A stretch of DNA of 64,000 nucleotides from Streptomyces sp. TRM70350 (GCF_019219825.1 NZ_JAHUXH010000004.1:310001-374000), one strand, 5' to 3'; numbered from the stretch's first letter, positions 24,516 to 37,665 are shown. Notes: a model not told the origin generated them from the letters alone. Made by a program: numbers and translations.

Positions 24516-25835
24516 TCAGCCGATCGGTGCGTACAGCACGCCCAGCTTGTCGATCTCGTCGCCCGAGCGGCCGGTGAAGCCGACGATCTGCCAGCCGGAC
24601 GGGGCCGTGAACGTCTTCGTGGCCGCCGTCGGCGTACCTGCCGACAGGGTGCGGCCCCTGTCCGTCGAGAAGGCGGCCGAGAAGATCCGGGTGTGGCCGT
24701 TCTTCTTGCCCTGCGTCAGCTTGACAGAGGTGAGGTGCTCGCCGGACGCCAGGGTCAGGGACGTGGCCGTGCCGCCCGTACCGCCGTGGGACAGGACCGT
24801 GCCGCCGTCGTGCGTGAGCGACACCGCGTCGAGGCGCGCGCCGCCGCGCAGGGTCAGCGTGCGGGGGGAGGGAACGGACGGCAGGTCGTCCGCGTCGTTG
24901 AACGCCCTGCCGTGCGGGCCGCCGAAGAAGTCGCTGGCCTTCAGGGACGGGTTGACGGTGTAGGAGAAGTCGACCGCGTGCGGGAAGTGGTCGGACAGGT
25001 GCTCGCCGTCGGAGCGCAGGAAGGACGCCCACTCGTTGTGGTAGCGGGTGGCGTCGAGGGTGACCAGCTCGCTGCCGCGGTAGAAGACCTTGTCGACGAC
25101 TTCGCAGTCGTTCGTCGGGGCGGCCTTGTCGCAGACCAGCGCCTCGCTGCCCTGCGCGGGAGGAGTGCCGCCCTTGACCAGCTCCACCCAGGGGTCGGTG
25201 AGGTCGTTCTCGGAGAGAAGCGTGCGGATGTTGTCGCCCGCGCGCGTGTACCGGGTGTTGGTGTCACCCATGACGATCACCGCGTTGCCCGCGGAGTTGG
25301 CCTGGATGAAGTCCGACAGCTGCTCGATGTTGGCGCGCCGGGCGGCCAGCGCCGCGTCCGTCACGTCGGCGTTGGTGTGGACGTTGTAGAGGTCCACGAA
25401 GACGCCCTCGGCCAGCCGCACCCGCGCGAGCGTGAAGCCCTTGGGGGTCAGGCAGTCCGTACCGGTGCAGTCCGTCCAGTCGACCCGCTGGAAGTCCTCG
25501 AAGGCGTGGTCCGAAAGGGTGTTGAGACCGTCGCCGAACCCGGCTCCGCCGCTGGTCGCCGTGCGGTACGGGTGGTTGTCGTTGGCGTACAGCGACGCGT
25601 GGTAGTTGAAGTCCTCCTGGACGTTCACGATGTCGTACGCGCCGAGCCGTTGGCCTATCAGCGGGGTGTTGGTCTCGGGGTCGCTGTCGCCGAGGCCGAG
25701 TGGCAGGCCCGCGATGTTGTAGGTGAGGACGTTGAAGGTGCCGGTGGGGGCGGCCGCGGCGGGCGTGGCGCCGGAGGTGACGAGTCCGGTCGCGGCCAGG
25801 GCGCCGGCCACGAGGGTGCCGATGAGTCTTCTCAT
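24516..25835 (-). CDS. Secreted endonuclease/exonuclease/phosphatase-fold enzyme with jacalin-like domain
   Basis: A 439-residue secreted protein: Sec signal (1 to about 29), an EEP domain (about 33-300) and a C-terminal jacalin-like lectin domain (about 325-439). EEP hallmarks are 'VLTYNIAGLP', 'VNVQEDF' with a metal-binding Glu, 'VIVMGDTNTR' with Asp and Asn, and 'EHLSDHFPH' with the Asp-His pair. The family includes DNases, sphingomyelinases and inositol phosphatases. Secreted sphingomyelinase/phospholipase-C-like activity is plausible, and the lectin part would bind carbohydrate on a surface. Four Cys in two pairs (DCTGTDC and a later CD...DC) suggest disulfides. The ATG at 25835 has GGAG about 12 bases upstream. 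Divergent from the PHP phosphoesterase gene. Confidence 0.85.
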   Translation of the reverse strand: MRRLIGTLVAGALAATGLVTSGATPAAAAPTGTFNVLTYNIAGLPLGLGDSDPETNTPLIGQRLGAYDIVNVQEDFNYHASLYANDNHPYRTATSGGAGFGDGLNTLSDHAFEDFQRVDWTDCTGTDCLTPKGFTLARVRLAEGVFVDLYNVHTNADVTDAALAARRANIEQLSDFIQANSAGNAVIVMGDTNTRYTRAGDNIRTLLSENDLTDPWVELVKGGTPPAQGSEALVCDKAAPTNDCEVVDKVFYRGSELVTLDATRYHNEWASFLRSDGEHLSDHFPHAVDFSYTVNPSLKASDFFGGPHGRAFNDADDLPSVPSPRTLTLRGGARLDAVSLTHDGGTVLSHGGTGGTATSLTLASGEHLTSVKLTQGKKNGHTRIFSAAFSTDRGRTLSAGTPTAATKTFTAPSGWQIVGFTGRSGDEIDKLGVLYAPIG

Positions 25836-26088
25836 GATGGGGGTCGCTCCGGTGGAGGGAGTCGAGCAGGAGATGAACGCTGCTCAGATTCGAGGATCAA
25901 TCCCTAAGGGGCAAGGGCAGTTGGGGAAACGGTTCGTGCTCGGGCGAGCGGCCGTGTCCATGTCGTCCGGGGATCACCCATAGGTCGTTCAACATTCATC
26001 TGTTGCCTCGATTCTCCTCACGCGGCGCATCAGCGTCGTAAGAAGGCAACCGCCGCAGAAGGCAGCAGCGGTCTCCAGGAGGCGCATC

Positions 26089-27789
26089 ATGGGGCACAGT
26101 CATGGACACGGGCATCACCACCACGGACACGATCACGACCACGGGCACGAGCAGGCGGCCCTGCCCGCGGCCTTCGACACGTCCGTGCCCGACGAGGCCC
26201 TGACCCCCGAACAGCAGTCGCGCCGCTCGCTGCTGCGCCGCGCCGGTCTGCTGGGCGCGGGCCTGGCCGCGTCGAGCGTGCTCACGGCGTCCCCGGCCGC
26301 CGCCTCCGCCCCGTCGACCGGCCGCCGCGGCAAGGGTTTCCTGTGGCTGGCCGGCGACCACCACATCCACACCCAGTACAGCAACGACGGCAAGTACCGC
26401 GTCGTCGACCAGGTCCGTCAGGGCGCCCGGTACGGCATGGACTGGCTGGTCATCACCGACCACGGCAACGCCACCCACTCCCGGATCGGGGTGGAGAAGG
26501 TCAACCCGGACATCCGCGAGGCCCGGGCCGCCCACGAGGACACCCTCGTCTTCCAGGGCCTGGAGTGGAACATCCCGGCCGCCGAGCACGGCACGGTCTT
26601 CGTGCACCCCGGCAAGAACGAGGTCTCCGTCCTGAAGCAGTTCGAGACCGACTACGACGGCAGCGTCAAGGGCGCCGGCGCCTCCACGCCCGCCAACGAA
26701 GCCCTGGCCGTCGCGGGCCTGACCTTCCTCGCCGACCAGGTGAGGCGGCGCAAGGTCAAGGACGTCCTCATGCTCGCCAACCACCCGGCGCGCAAGGGCA
26801 TCGACTCGCCGCACGAGATGCGCGCCTGGCGGGATGCCACCGACCCCCGCCACCGGATCGCCGTCGGCATGGAGGGCGCGCCCGGCCACCAGGCCGCGGG
26901 CATTGCCGCGCCGCTCGGCATGGGCCGGGCCCGCGGCCTCTACGACAGCAACCCCGGTGCCAACTCCTTCCCCGGCTACCCGCCGGAGAGCTACCGCACG
27001 TGGGGCGGCTTCGACTGGATGACCTCCACCGTCGGCGGCCTGTGGGACAGCCTCCTCGCCGAGGGCAAGCCGTGGTGGATCACCGCCAACTCCGACTCTC
27101 ACCAGAACTACGCCGACACCGCCGTACGCGGCCCGGGCAGCGACTACCTCGCCAACGGCAAGCACGCCGACCCCGTCTACGGCGGCAAGATCGACCTCAC
27201 CCAGGGCGACTACTGGCCCGGCTACTACAGCCGCACCCACGTCGGCGCCGACGGCTTCAACTACGCCGCCGTGATGGACGGCATCCGCGCCGGCCGCATC
27301 TGGGTCGACCACGGCCAGCTGATCAGCGGCCTCGACGTCCGCGTGTCCGGCGGCAGCCGCTGGGCCACGCTGGGCGGCGCGCTGCACGTGCGCAAGGGCA
27401 CGAAGGTCACGCTGACGGTCGACGTCGCGCTGGCCGGGGGCCCCAACTGGGCCGGTTTCGTCCCGACGCTGGCCCGGGTGGACGTCATCCAGGGCGACGT
27501 GACCGGCGAGGCCGCCGACAAGGACACCTTCACCGCGCCGACCGCCAAGGTGGTGAAGTCGTACGAGGTCAACAAGTCGACGGGCACGGTCCGGCTGTCG
27601 TACGACCTCGGCCGGGTCGACCGCCCGGTCTACGTCCGCCTGCGCGGCACCGACGGCAAGCGCACCGGCGTCGGCCCGATGGGCGCGGCCGTCGACCCGG
27701 CCGGACCGGCCCTCGACGTCGTCGGCGACGCCGACCCGTGGCAGGACCTGTGGTTCTACTCCAACCCGGTGTGGGTCCTGCCGTCGTGA
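26089..27789 (+). CDS. Tat-exported PHP-domain phosphoesterase with His-rich leader
   Basis: A 566-residue protein. The first 21 residues are almost entirely His, Gly and Asp. They are followed by a Tat signal (SRRSLLRRAGLLGAG, about residues 44-58) and a PHP domain with metal-binding motifs 'GDHHIHTQYS', 'VITDHGNA', 'ANHPARKG' and 'NSDSHQNY'. PHP enzymes are multi-metal phosphoesterases. The Tat route allows folding with metals inserted before export. The His-rich leader precedes the Tat motif and would be removed with it, so a role in metal capture during folding is a guess. GGAGG lies 6-7 bases before the ATG. The stop overlaps the next gene by 4 bases. Confidence 0.85.
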   Translation: MGHSHGHGHHHHGHDHDHGHEQAALPAAFDTSVPDEALTPEQQSRRSLLRRAGLLGAGLAASSVLTASPAAASAPSTGRRGKGFLWLAGDHHIHTQYSNDGKYRVVDQVRQGARYGMDWLVITDHGNATHSRIGVEKVNPDIREARAAHEDTLVFQGLEWNIPAAEHGTVFVHPGKNEVSVLKQFETDYDGSVKGAGASTPANEALAVAGLTFLADQVRRRKVKDVLMLANHPARKGIDSPHEMRAWRDATDPRHRIAVGMEGAPGHQAAGIAAPLGMGRARGLYDSNPGANSFPGYPPESYRTWGGFDWMTSTVGGLWDSLLAEGKPWWITANSDSHQNYADTAVRGPGSDYLANGKHADPVYGGKIDLTQGDYWPGYYSRTHVGADGFNYAAVMDGIRAGRIWVDHGQLISGLDVRVSGGSRWATLGGALHVRKGTKVTLTVDVALAGGPNWAGFVPTLARVDVIQGDVTGEAADKDTFTAPTAKVVKSYEVNKSTGTVRLSYDLGRVDRPVYVRLRGTDGKRTGVGPMGAAVDPAGPALDVVGDADPWQDLWFYSNPVWVLPS

Positions 27790-28298
27790 CGCCGCACGTC
27801 CTCACCATCGACCCGGGCCTGCCGGACCTGCGCACGGCCGACCACCTGCTCCAGACGCTGGCGGCCGAACTGGCCCTCCCCGAGGGCACGTTCGGCTGCA
27901 CCCACCTCGTCCGGGACGAGCGGCCGCGGGTCGCGCTGTCGTTCGCGGTGGAGTCGAAGGCCGTGCTGCACGCGGCCCGGGAGTGGCTGAAGGCCAAGGG
28001 GTACGAGGTGACGGACGGCGCCCCCGACGACGTCGGCCGCGCCGTGCTCTACCCGGGCGCGGCCGAGCTCACCGGCACGCTGTCGGTCGCGGAGCTGCTG
28101 TCCCGCTCCGCGATCGACCGCGTGACCGTCCTCGGCACGCCCGATCCACCCGCTTCTGAAACCGCTGTCGTGACACGGGACCACGTACGGCCGCAGTGGC
28201 ACAACGGTGACCTGGTCCTGGCCGTGATGCCCGCGGCGGGCGGCACGCTCGTGCCGTTCGAGGTACCCGACCCGACCCCCTGCTGCGCCGACCACTGA
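27786..28298 (+). CDS. Unknown protein coupled to the PHP phosphoesterase
   Basis: A 170-residue soluble protein without a recognised domain. It begins 'TPHVLTIDPGLPDLRTADHLL' after a GTG start that overlaps the PHP stop (GTGA), so the two are translationally coupled. It ends with 'PTPCCADH', a Cys-Cys-x-x-His tail that could bind metal, and no signal peptide or membrane segment is seen. The strong coupling and coding bias indicate a real gene. A role with the PHP enzyme, for example in metal delivery, is only suggested by the pairing with the His-rich leader. Confidence 0.7.
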   Translation: MTPHVLTIDPGLPDLRTADHLLQTLAAELALPEGTFGCTHLVRDERPRVALSFAVESKAVLHAAREWLKAKGYEVTDGAPDDVGRAVLYPGAAELTGTLSVAELLSRSAIDRVTVLGTPDPPASETAVVTRDHVRPQWHNGDLVLAVMPAAGGTLVPFEVPDPTPCCADH

Positions 28299-28299
28299 A

Positions 28300-28374
28300 A
28301 CACGGCTGCCGCCCCGGTCACGCCTTGGCTCACGCGGAGCACCTCCGCTTCGGGCGTGTCCGGGGCTGCCGTGT
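28300..28374. terminator. Long imperfect hairpin between convergent genes
   Basis: The outer arms ACACGGC and GCCGTGT, and then GCCCCGG and CCGGGGC, pair across a GC-rich inner region with further partial pairing (CACGCC / GGCGTG). It begins just after the stop of the 170-residue gene and could end transcription from both sides. Confidence 0.55.
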
Positions 28375-28458
28375 GGAGGAGAAGGCTCAGACCGGGGTCG
28401 TGCGGGAAGTGGGTGAGCTGAGCCGGTGCGGGGGCCGGCGCGGCGCAGGCTGCCCTGA

Positions 28459-28950
28459 TCAGGTCCCGAGAGCGTCCAGCTCCTCGCTGATCGCTTGGCG
28501 CAGGCCCTCGTGCCGCGGGCCGAGCGCGTACCGCTCGTCGCTCCAGTTCTCCCGCGGATACAGCCACACCGGCAGGTGCACGCGCTCGTCCGGTTCCCAC
28601 TCGAAGCGGGGCCACACGTGGGCGTGCAGAAACGCGTCGGTGTTGCCGAGGATCTCCAGGTTGACTCGCCGGAACCCCGGATCCAGCCGCGCGCAGGCGC
28701 GTTCCACGGCCTCGCCCAGCCGGTCCATGTCCGCCAGGAACGCCAGCCGCTTCCCCTTCGGCAGCTCCGACAGCCGCTGCACCGCCGGATCGTCCACCAG
28801 CAGCACCGAGTAACCCGGCAGGAACTGCACATCCCCGATCACCGCGAAGCCGGTGTCGAGTCGCCGCAGTACTGTCGGGTTCTCGTCGCGCAGGGCGCTG
28901 CCGATCCGGTCGCTGCGCCAGTCGGGCTCGGTCATGGTCGGGTCGGTCAT
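28459..28950 (-). CDS. HIT-like nucleotide hydrolase family protein
   Basis: A 163-residue protein resembling histidine-triad (HIT) proteins: 'VIGDVQFLPGYSVLLVDD' near residues 38-55 and 'NTDAFLHAHVWPRF' near 103-116. The HIT motif is normally His-x-His-x-His; here the third His is replaced by Trp (HAHVW), which may alter or remove activity. HIT proteins hydrolyse nucleotide phosphoramidates or dinucleoside polyphosphates. No ribosome site is obvious; ATG 28950 is used, with ATG 28935 an alternative. It starts 21 bases after the last exporter permease gene in the same direction, so it may be the last gene of that long operon. Confidence 0.7.
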   Translation of the reverse strand: MTDPTMTEPDWRSDRIGSALRDENPTVLRRLDTGFAVIGDVQFLPGYSVLLVDDPAVQRLSELPKGKRLAFLADMDRLGEAVERACARLDPGFRRVNLEILGNTDAFLHAHVWPRFEWEPDERVHLPVWLYPRENWSDERYALGPRHEGLRQAISEELDALGT

Positions 28951-28971
28951 GGTCGGGAGTGTAGGCGGCCG

Positions 28972-29772
28972 TCAGCCGTTCACCCCGCTGTAGTGCCGCA
29001 ACGCCCACCGCCACAACAGGCGCGCCGCCAGGTACGCCAGTAGCCCCAGCAGGGGCGAGGCCGCCGCCAGCCAGTAGGGGACGCCCGTGTCGTGGTCGGT
29101 CAGGACCGCGGCCGGGAAGTAGGCGACGAAGGCGAGGGGGAGGCCGTACGTCAGGAGGCCGCCCACCGCCCTCGGCAGGACGTTGAGCGGGTAGCTGCCG
29201 AACGTGCCGAGGAGCTCCTCCAGCCAGCGGCCCCAGTAGTCGGCCGCCGGGAACCGGAGCGCCGCCGAGGCCACGACCGTGAACAGGGCCGCCTCCAGGA
29301 GCATGCCGCCGAGCACGGCCGCGATCAGGTACGAGATCCTGCCCGCCGTCCAGTCGAGGTCGCTGCGGGACAGTGCGCCCACCATCAGGCCCGCCGCGAC
29401 CGTCAGGTCGCCGATGGCGTTGGTGGGGAAGTAGGCCAGCTGGACCTGGCGGTGGACCGGCATGGGGCGGAGCAGGTAGACGTCGATCCTGCCTTCCTGG
29501 ATCTGCCGGCCCGCCCAGTGCATCCGCCCCAAAAGCAGCACGAACAGCCCGTGCGCCAGCATCCGCGTCGCCGGGATGAGCAGCACGTCCGAGCTGTCCC
29601 AGCCGCCCATCCCGCTGAACCGGGTCAGCAGCACCGTCGCGAACACGATCACCGACACCTGCCAGACCGCGCCGATCGCGACCATCAGCAGGAACTCGGT
29701 GCGGTACTCCAGCTGCGCACGGAAGTTGAGGGCGGTGACGCGCCACACGATGCGCAGGGCCTTCAGCGACAT
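28972..29772 (-). CDS. ABC-2 type exporter permease (COG3694/DUF990-like)
   Basis: A 266-residue integral membrane protein with about six transmembrane segments, beginning 'LNFRAQLEYRTEFLLMVAIG'. It contains 'GRIDVYLLRPMP', a phrase typical of the permease pair that works with the COG4586 ATPase in an uncharacterised actinobacterial and firmicute ABC-2 exporter. It starts one base after the stop of the partner permease gene, so the two are coupled. Transported substrate unknown. Confidence 0.85.
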   Translation of the reverse strand: MSLKALRIVWRVTALNFRAQLEYRTEFLLMVAIGAVWQVSVIVFATVLLTRFSGMGGWDSSDVLLIPATRMLAHGLFVLLLGRMHWAGRQIQEGRIDVYLLRPMPVHRQVQLAYFPTNAIGDLTVAAGLMVGALSRSDLDWTAGRISYLIAAVLGGMLLEAALFTVVASAALRFPAADYWGRWLEELLGTFGSYPLNVLPRAVGGLLTYGLPLAFVAYFPAAVLTDHDTGVPYWLAAASPLLGLLAYLAARLLWRWALRHYSGVNG

Positions 29773-29773
29773 C

Positions 29774-30576
29774 TCAGCCTCCCTGCGAGATCACGCGCCG
29801 CGCGGCCCGCCGCCACACCCACCGGGTGAACAGCGCCAACGCCACCACCCAGGCGGCCTGTACGGCGATCTGGAACGCCGCGTCCGACAACGGAATCCGA
29901 CCCACGTACAGCGACAGCGGCACGCTCAGCGTCGCCTGGAAGGGCAGGAAGGCGCTCATCGTGATGAACCAGTCGGGAAAGAACCACAGCGGCGCGTACA
30001 CCCCCGCCAGCAGGTTCTGCGCGAAGAGGAGGATCAGCATCGCGGCGTTGTTGCGGAGCGTGAAGAAGCACAGCTGGTCGAGGACGAGCATGACGTAGTA
30101 CAGGACCCATTGGCCGAGCAGCATGCTCAGCAGGAACACCCCGGCCACGGCCGCCGACCTGGGGGGCTCCACGGCTCCCACGGCCAGGCAGACCGCGTAC
30201 CCGCCCAGCGCCCACGCCAGCCCGTACAGCTGCTCACCGAGGGCGCGCAGGGCGTAGTAGCGCTGGGGCGGCAGCGGGCGCAGGTACCAGTAGACGATCG
30301 TGCCGAAGTGCATGTGCTGCAGTACGGTGTCCCGGCCCGTGTGCTGGTCCAACTCCCGCAGCCGGGAGGCGAGTACGGCCATGACGGCGTACGTGACCGC
30401 CTGGTCGCGGCTCAGTCCCGCAGTGGTGCCGGTCTGCGCGTACAGGCCCCGCCACAACGACCACACCAGCACCACCTGCACGGTCAGCCGCAGCAGGACG
30501 GCGGTCATCCGCGGCGGCGCGTGCAGCTCGCCCAGCGGGGTGACGCGGGCGGCGCGCCAGGCGTGCGCCATGGACA

Positions 30577-30577
<1 letters not shown>
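29774..30577 (-). CDS. ABC-2 type exporter permease (second subunit)
   Basis: A 267-residue membrane protein with about six transmembrane segments, with 'FGTIVYWYLRPLPPQRYYALRALGEQ' (split family phrase) at mid-protein and hydrophobic stretches throughout. It belongs to the same COG4587/3694 permease pair as the next gene. Its ATG overlaps the stop of the ABC ATPase gene by one base (TGATG), showing coupling. A second Met two codons later is an alternative start. Confidence 0.85.
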
Positions 30578-34448
<3,871 letters not shown>

Positions 34449-35324
34449 TCAGCCCTTGATGCCGGTCTGCGCGATCCCCTGCACCAGCCAGCGCTGCAGG
34501 AAGAGGAACACGAACACCAGGGGCAGGATGGAAAGGGCGGTGGCCATGAAGATCAGGTGGTAGTTGACGGTCTGGTTCGTCATGTACGAGGAGAGCGCGA
34601 CCTGGACGGTCCAGGCGCTGGGGTCCTGGCCGATGACCAGCGGCCACAGGAACGCGTTCCAGCCGTTGATGAACGTGATCGTCGCGATCGCCGCGAAGAA
34701 GTTCAGCGAGTTGGGCACGACGACACGCCAGTACGCACCCCAGTAGCCGAGCCCGTCCACGCGTGCCGCCTCCTCCAGCTCCTTCGGGAACCCCAGGAAG
34801 TACTGCCGGAAGAGGAAACAGGTGAAACCACTGAACAGCCCCGGAATGATGAGACCCCGGTAGCTGTCCACCCAACCGAGTGACGAGACCAGCACGAAAC
34901 TCGGCACGAAGGTGACGGCGGTGGGGACCATCAGGGTGAACAGGACGGCGTAGAAAACCTTGTTCGCATGCTTGTACGGGATGCGGGCCAGGCCGTAGCC
35001 CGCCAGCGAGCACACCAGGAGGATGCCGACGGTGTGCAGGACCCCGACGACCGCCGAGTTCCACAGCGCCCGGCCGAAGTCGACGGTGGGGTCGTCGAAC
35101 GGCTCGGTGACGTTGCCCCACTGGATGTCCGTGGGGAAGAGCTTCCAGTCCTCTCCGGTGATCTCCGGGTCGGTGGACAGGGCGTTGCGGAGCAGGACGT
35201 AGAACGGGATCAGGAAGAGGAGGGCGGCGACGCCGGTGGCGATGTACAGGCCGGTGGAGCTCATGACGCCACCGCGGCGCGCGCCGCGTACGGTGCTGCT
35301 CGCCTTGACCGCGTTGGAGGTCAC
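34449..35324 (-). CDS. Sugar ABC transporter permease (MalG/LacG type)
   Basis: A 291-residue inner-membrane permease with six transmembrane segments. The conserved EAA loop that contacts the ATPase is visible as 'EEAARVDGLGYWGAYWRVVVP' (about residues 190-210), and the C-terminus ends 'QRWLVQGIAQTGIKG', typical of the CUT1 family. It overlaps the upstream permease stop by 4 bases. No importer ATPase is encoded in the operon, so it probably uses a shared ATPase of MsiK type, as is common in Streptomyces. Confidence 0.92.
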   Translation of the reverse strand: MTSNAVKASSTVRGARRGGVMSSTGLYIATGVAALLFLIPFYVLLRNALSTDPEITGEDWKLFPTDIQWGNVTEPFDDPTVDFGRALWNSAVVGVLHTVGILLVCSLAGYGLARIPYKHANKVFYAVLFTLMVPTAVTFVPSFVLVSSLGWVDSYRGLIIPGLFSGFTCFLFRQYFLGFPKELEEAARVDGLGYWGAYWRVVVPNSLNFFAAIATITFINGWNAFLWPLVIGQDPSAWTVQVALSSYMTNQTVNYHLIFMATALSILPLVFVFLFLQRWLVQGIAQTGIKG

Positions 35325-36286
35325 TTGGACTCGTCACCCCTTCCGAAACCCATGATCTTGCCCTGGAACAGGGTCACCACGCAGATCAGCAGGGTCAGGA
35401 TCACCGCGCCCGCACTGCCCGCGCCGTAGTTCTGGTTGTCGCCGAGAGCGGTGTAGTACAGCTCGACCAGCGGCGGCCGACCCCACGTGGTCTTCTGCAG
35501 GAGGTTGAAGAACTCGTCGAAGGCTTGATACGCCGCGATGAGCAGCAGCAGGATCACGGCCGTCGACGTGGCCCGCAGCTGCGGCAGCGTGATGTACCGG
35601 AAGGTCTGCCAGCCCGGCTTGGCACCGTCGATGGCGGCGGCCTCGTACAGCTCGTCCGGGATGTTCTGCAGCGCGGCCAGGAAGAGGATCATGTAGAAGC
35701 CGGACTGCAGCCACAGCCGTGCCGTGACGATGACCAGCCAGTACCACGGCGGGTCGGGGTTGGCGAGCCAGGCGATGTTCTCCACGCCGAACCAGCCGAG
35801 GACGGTGTTCGCCAGGCCGAAGCGCACCCCGTTGAAGATGGACATCTTCCAGATCAGGGAGGCGGCGACGTAGCTGCACGCGGTCGGCAGGAAGAACACC
35901 GACCGGAAGAACGCCCGCATGAAGCGCAACCGGTTCACCATCAGGGCCAGGCCCAGCGAGAGCGCCCAGGTGGTGGGCACAATGATCGCGGCGAAGACGG
36001 TGAAGGTGACGAGGGAGCCGGTGAAGTTGCCGTTCCCCAGCATCTGCCGGTAGTTGTCGAAACCGATGAACTCGTTCGGCGTGACGGTGAAGCGCGCGTC
36101 GAAGAAGCTGAGCCAGATGCTCCAGCCGATGGGGACGTAGACGAAGATCAGCAGGCCGATGAGGAACGGCCCGGTGAAGAGCCAGAAGTTGAAGGTGCTG
36201 TTGCCCCGCAGCCCCCGCCGCGGCCCTGCCCCGGAGGACTTGGCCGGGGCGGGGCGCGCGAGGTCGCGCGTGGTGGTCGTCGACAT
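35321..36286 (-). CDS. Sugar ABC transporter permease (MalF/LacF type)
   Basis: A 321-residue CUT1 permease with six transmembrane segments after a Thr/Ala/Pro-rich cytoplasmic leader. The EAA loop reads 'YEAAAIDGAKPGWQTFRYITLP'-like. The ATG at 36286 gives a sensible N-terminus; the longer in-frame reading runs back into the binding-protein gap. It follows the binding-protein gene by 20 bases and pairs with the MalG-type permease. Confidence 0.92.
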   Translation of the reverse strand: MSTTTTRDLARPAPAKSSGAGPRRGLRGNSTFNFWLFTGPFLIGLLIFVYVPIGWSIWLSFFDARFTVTPNEFIGFDNYRQMLGNGNFTGSLVTFTVFAAIIVPTTWALSLGLALMVNRLRFMRAFFRSVFFLPTACSYVAASLIWKMSIFNGVRFGLANTVLGWFGVENIAWLANPDPPWYWLVIVTARLWLQSGFYMILFLAALQNIPDELYEAAAIDGAKPGWQTFRYITLPQLRATSTAVILLLLIAAYQAFDEFFNLLQKTTWGRPPLVELYYTALGDNQNYGAGSAGAVILTLLICVVTLFQGKIMGFGRGDESK

Positions 36287-36306
36287 GTCGCGGTCCGTCC
36301 GGCGGC

Positions 36307-37569
36307 CTATCCGAAGAGATTCTTCAGCTCGGTGTTGACGGCCTTGTCGCACTTGTCGAGCGCGGCCTCCGGGTCACCGTCCTTGCGCACACAGTCGGCG
36401 AACACGTCCTCCGTCGCCTTGATCATGGCCTGGGTCCAGCCGATGTTGTCGAAGTGCCCGTAGTCGGTGAAGAGCTTGACACCCTCCGCCGGCAGCCCCG
36501 ACTTCAGCTTGTCGGCGCTCTCGGCGATCGACGTGCGTGGCGGGATGTGGAAGCCGTAGGACAGGGCCCAGTCCTCCTGGTACTCCTTCTGGTCGATCCA
36601 CAGCCACTTCACGTACTCCTTGGCCTCGTCGGCCTTGTCGCTCTGGGCGTTGACGAACATCGACCAGCCGCCGTTGTAGACCGAGGGCTTCCCGGCGTCG
36701 TTGACCTTGGGGAACGGGAAGATCCCGAGGTCGTCGCCGAGCGTCTGCTGCATCGCCGGCATCGCCCACATGCCGCAGAACTGGATCGCGGTGAGGCCCT
36801 GGTTGAGGGCGGACGGGTCCCAGTAGTCGGCCGGGGCGTCGAGGAGCAGGTCGCCGCTGGTGAACAGCTTGCGCATCTTCTTCAGGCCCTCGACGACCCC
36901 GTCCGTGTGGTAGGCGATCCGGTTGTTCTCGTCGAGGGTGTCGGCGCCGGCCGCCCAGATCATCGGGCGGATCACCGCCTGCAGCGTGTTGCCGAGGTAC
37001 ACGCCCTTGACCTTGTCCGTGGTGAGCTTGGCGGCGATCTCGATCAGTTCGTCGAGGGTCTGCGGCACCTCGACGCCGGCCTTCTCGAAGAGCGAGGGGC
37101 GGTAGAAGAAGAACTGCGGGTCGTCGATCATGCGGACGCCGTATATCTTGCCGTCCACCGTGTGCGACTGGATGTCGGCCTGGTTGAAGTCGTCCTTGAC
37201 CGGTTCCACGATGTCGGTCAGATCCAGTACCTGACCGCTCTTGACGAGCTGGATCTGCGGGTGGAACTCGAACAGGTCGGGCGCGTTGTCGGTGAGCAGG
37301 CTGGCGAAGAGCTTGCTCTCGAAGTTCGACCCGGTGATCCACTGGGTGGTCACCTCGGCCTTGTCGTAGGCGGCGGCGTACCTCTTGATGGCCTGTTCGG
37401 TCCCGGCCTCGCCGTACGCGTGGAAGTACTGCACGAGGCCGTCGCCCGAAGCGCCGCCGCCCCGCCCGTTGTTGCTCCCGCAGGCAGCCAGCCCGCCGGC
37501 GGCGGCCAGGCCCATGGCGGCCCGCAGAACGGATCGGCGGTCCCAGTTGCTGTTGCTGAATGCCGACAT
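36307..37569 (-). CDS. Sugar ABC transporter substrate-binding lipoprotein
   Basis: A 420-residue extracellular binding protein. The N-terminus has 'DRRSVLRAAMG' and the lipobox LAAC with Cys 30, so it is exported (possibly by Tat) and lipid-anchored. The mature part begins 'LVQYFHAYGEAGTEQAIKRY' and has the two-lobed CUT1 organisation with many aromatic residues for sugar stacking (for example 'DPQFFFYRP' and 'YNGGWSMFV'). AGGACG precedes the ATG at 37569. It is the first gene of the importer-lacZ-exporter operon, downstream of a well-formed promoter and inverted repeats. Oligogalactosides are the likely ligand from context. Confidence 0.92.
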   Translation of the reverse strand: MSAFSNSNWDRRSVLRAAMGLAAAGGLAACGSNNGRGGGASGDGLVQYFHAYGEAGTEQAIKRYAAAYDKAEVTTQWITGSNFESKLFASLLTDNAPDLFEFHPQIQLVKSGQVLDLTDIVEPVKDDFNQADIQSHTVDGKIYGVRMIDDPQFFFYRPSLFEKAGVEVPQTLDELIEIAAKLTTDKVKGVYLGNTLQAVIRPMIWAAGADTLDENNRIAYHTDGVVEGLKKMRKLFTSGDLLLDAPADYWDPSALNQGLTAIQFCGMWAMPAMQQTLGDDLGIFPFPKVNDAGKPSVYNGGWSMFVNAQSDKADEAKEYVKWLWIDQKEYQEDWALSYGFHIPPRTSIAESADKLKSGLPAEGVKLFTDYGHFDNIGWTQAMIKATEDVFADCVRKDGDPEAALDKCDKAVNTELKNLFG

Positions 37570-37632
37570 GGTGACGTCCTTGTCTCTTGTACGGCTTGCG
37601 GCTCGGATGCTCAAACAGCTTTGCGGTGCCGG

Positions 37633-37661
37633 ACGTTAACCTTCGGCTAAGGCTTCGGCAA
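37633..37661 (-). promoter_or_regulatory. Predicted promoter of the sugar importer operon
   Basis: On the minus strand TTGCCG (37661-37656) and TAACGT (37638-37633) are separated by 17 bases, a good match to a primary-sigma promoter. The start of the binding protein is 64 bases further. Two inverted repeats lie immediately upstream. Confidence 0.55.
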
Positions 37662-37665
37662 GGGG

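Noticed and set aside
25981..26010. GTTCAACATTC-like sequence between the two phosphoesterase genes as a PHO box
   Set aside because: Two phosphoesterase genes diverge here, so PhoP control was considered, but no second GTTCACC-like unit occurs at the required 11-base spacing.
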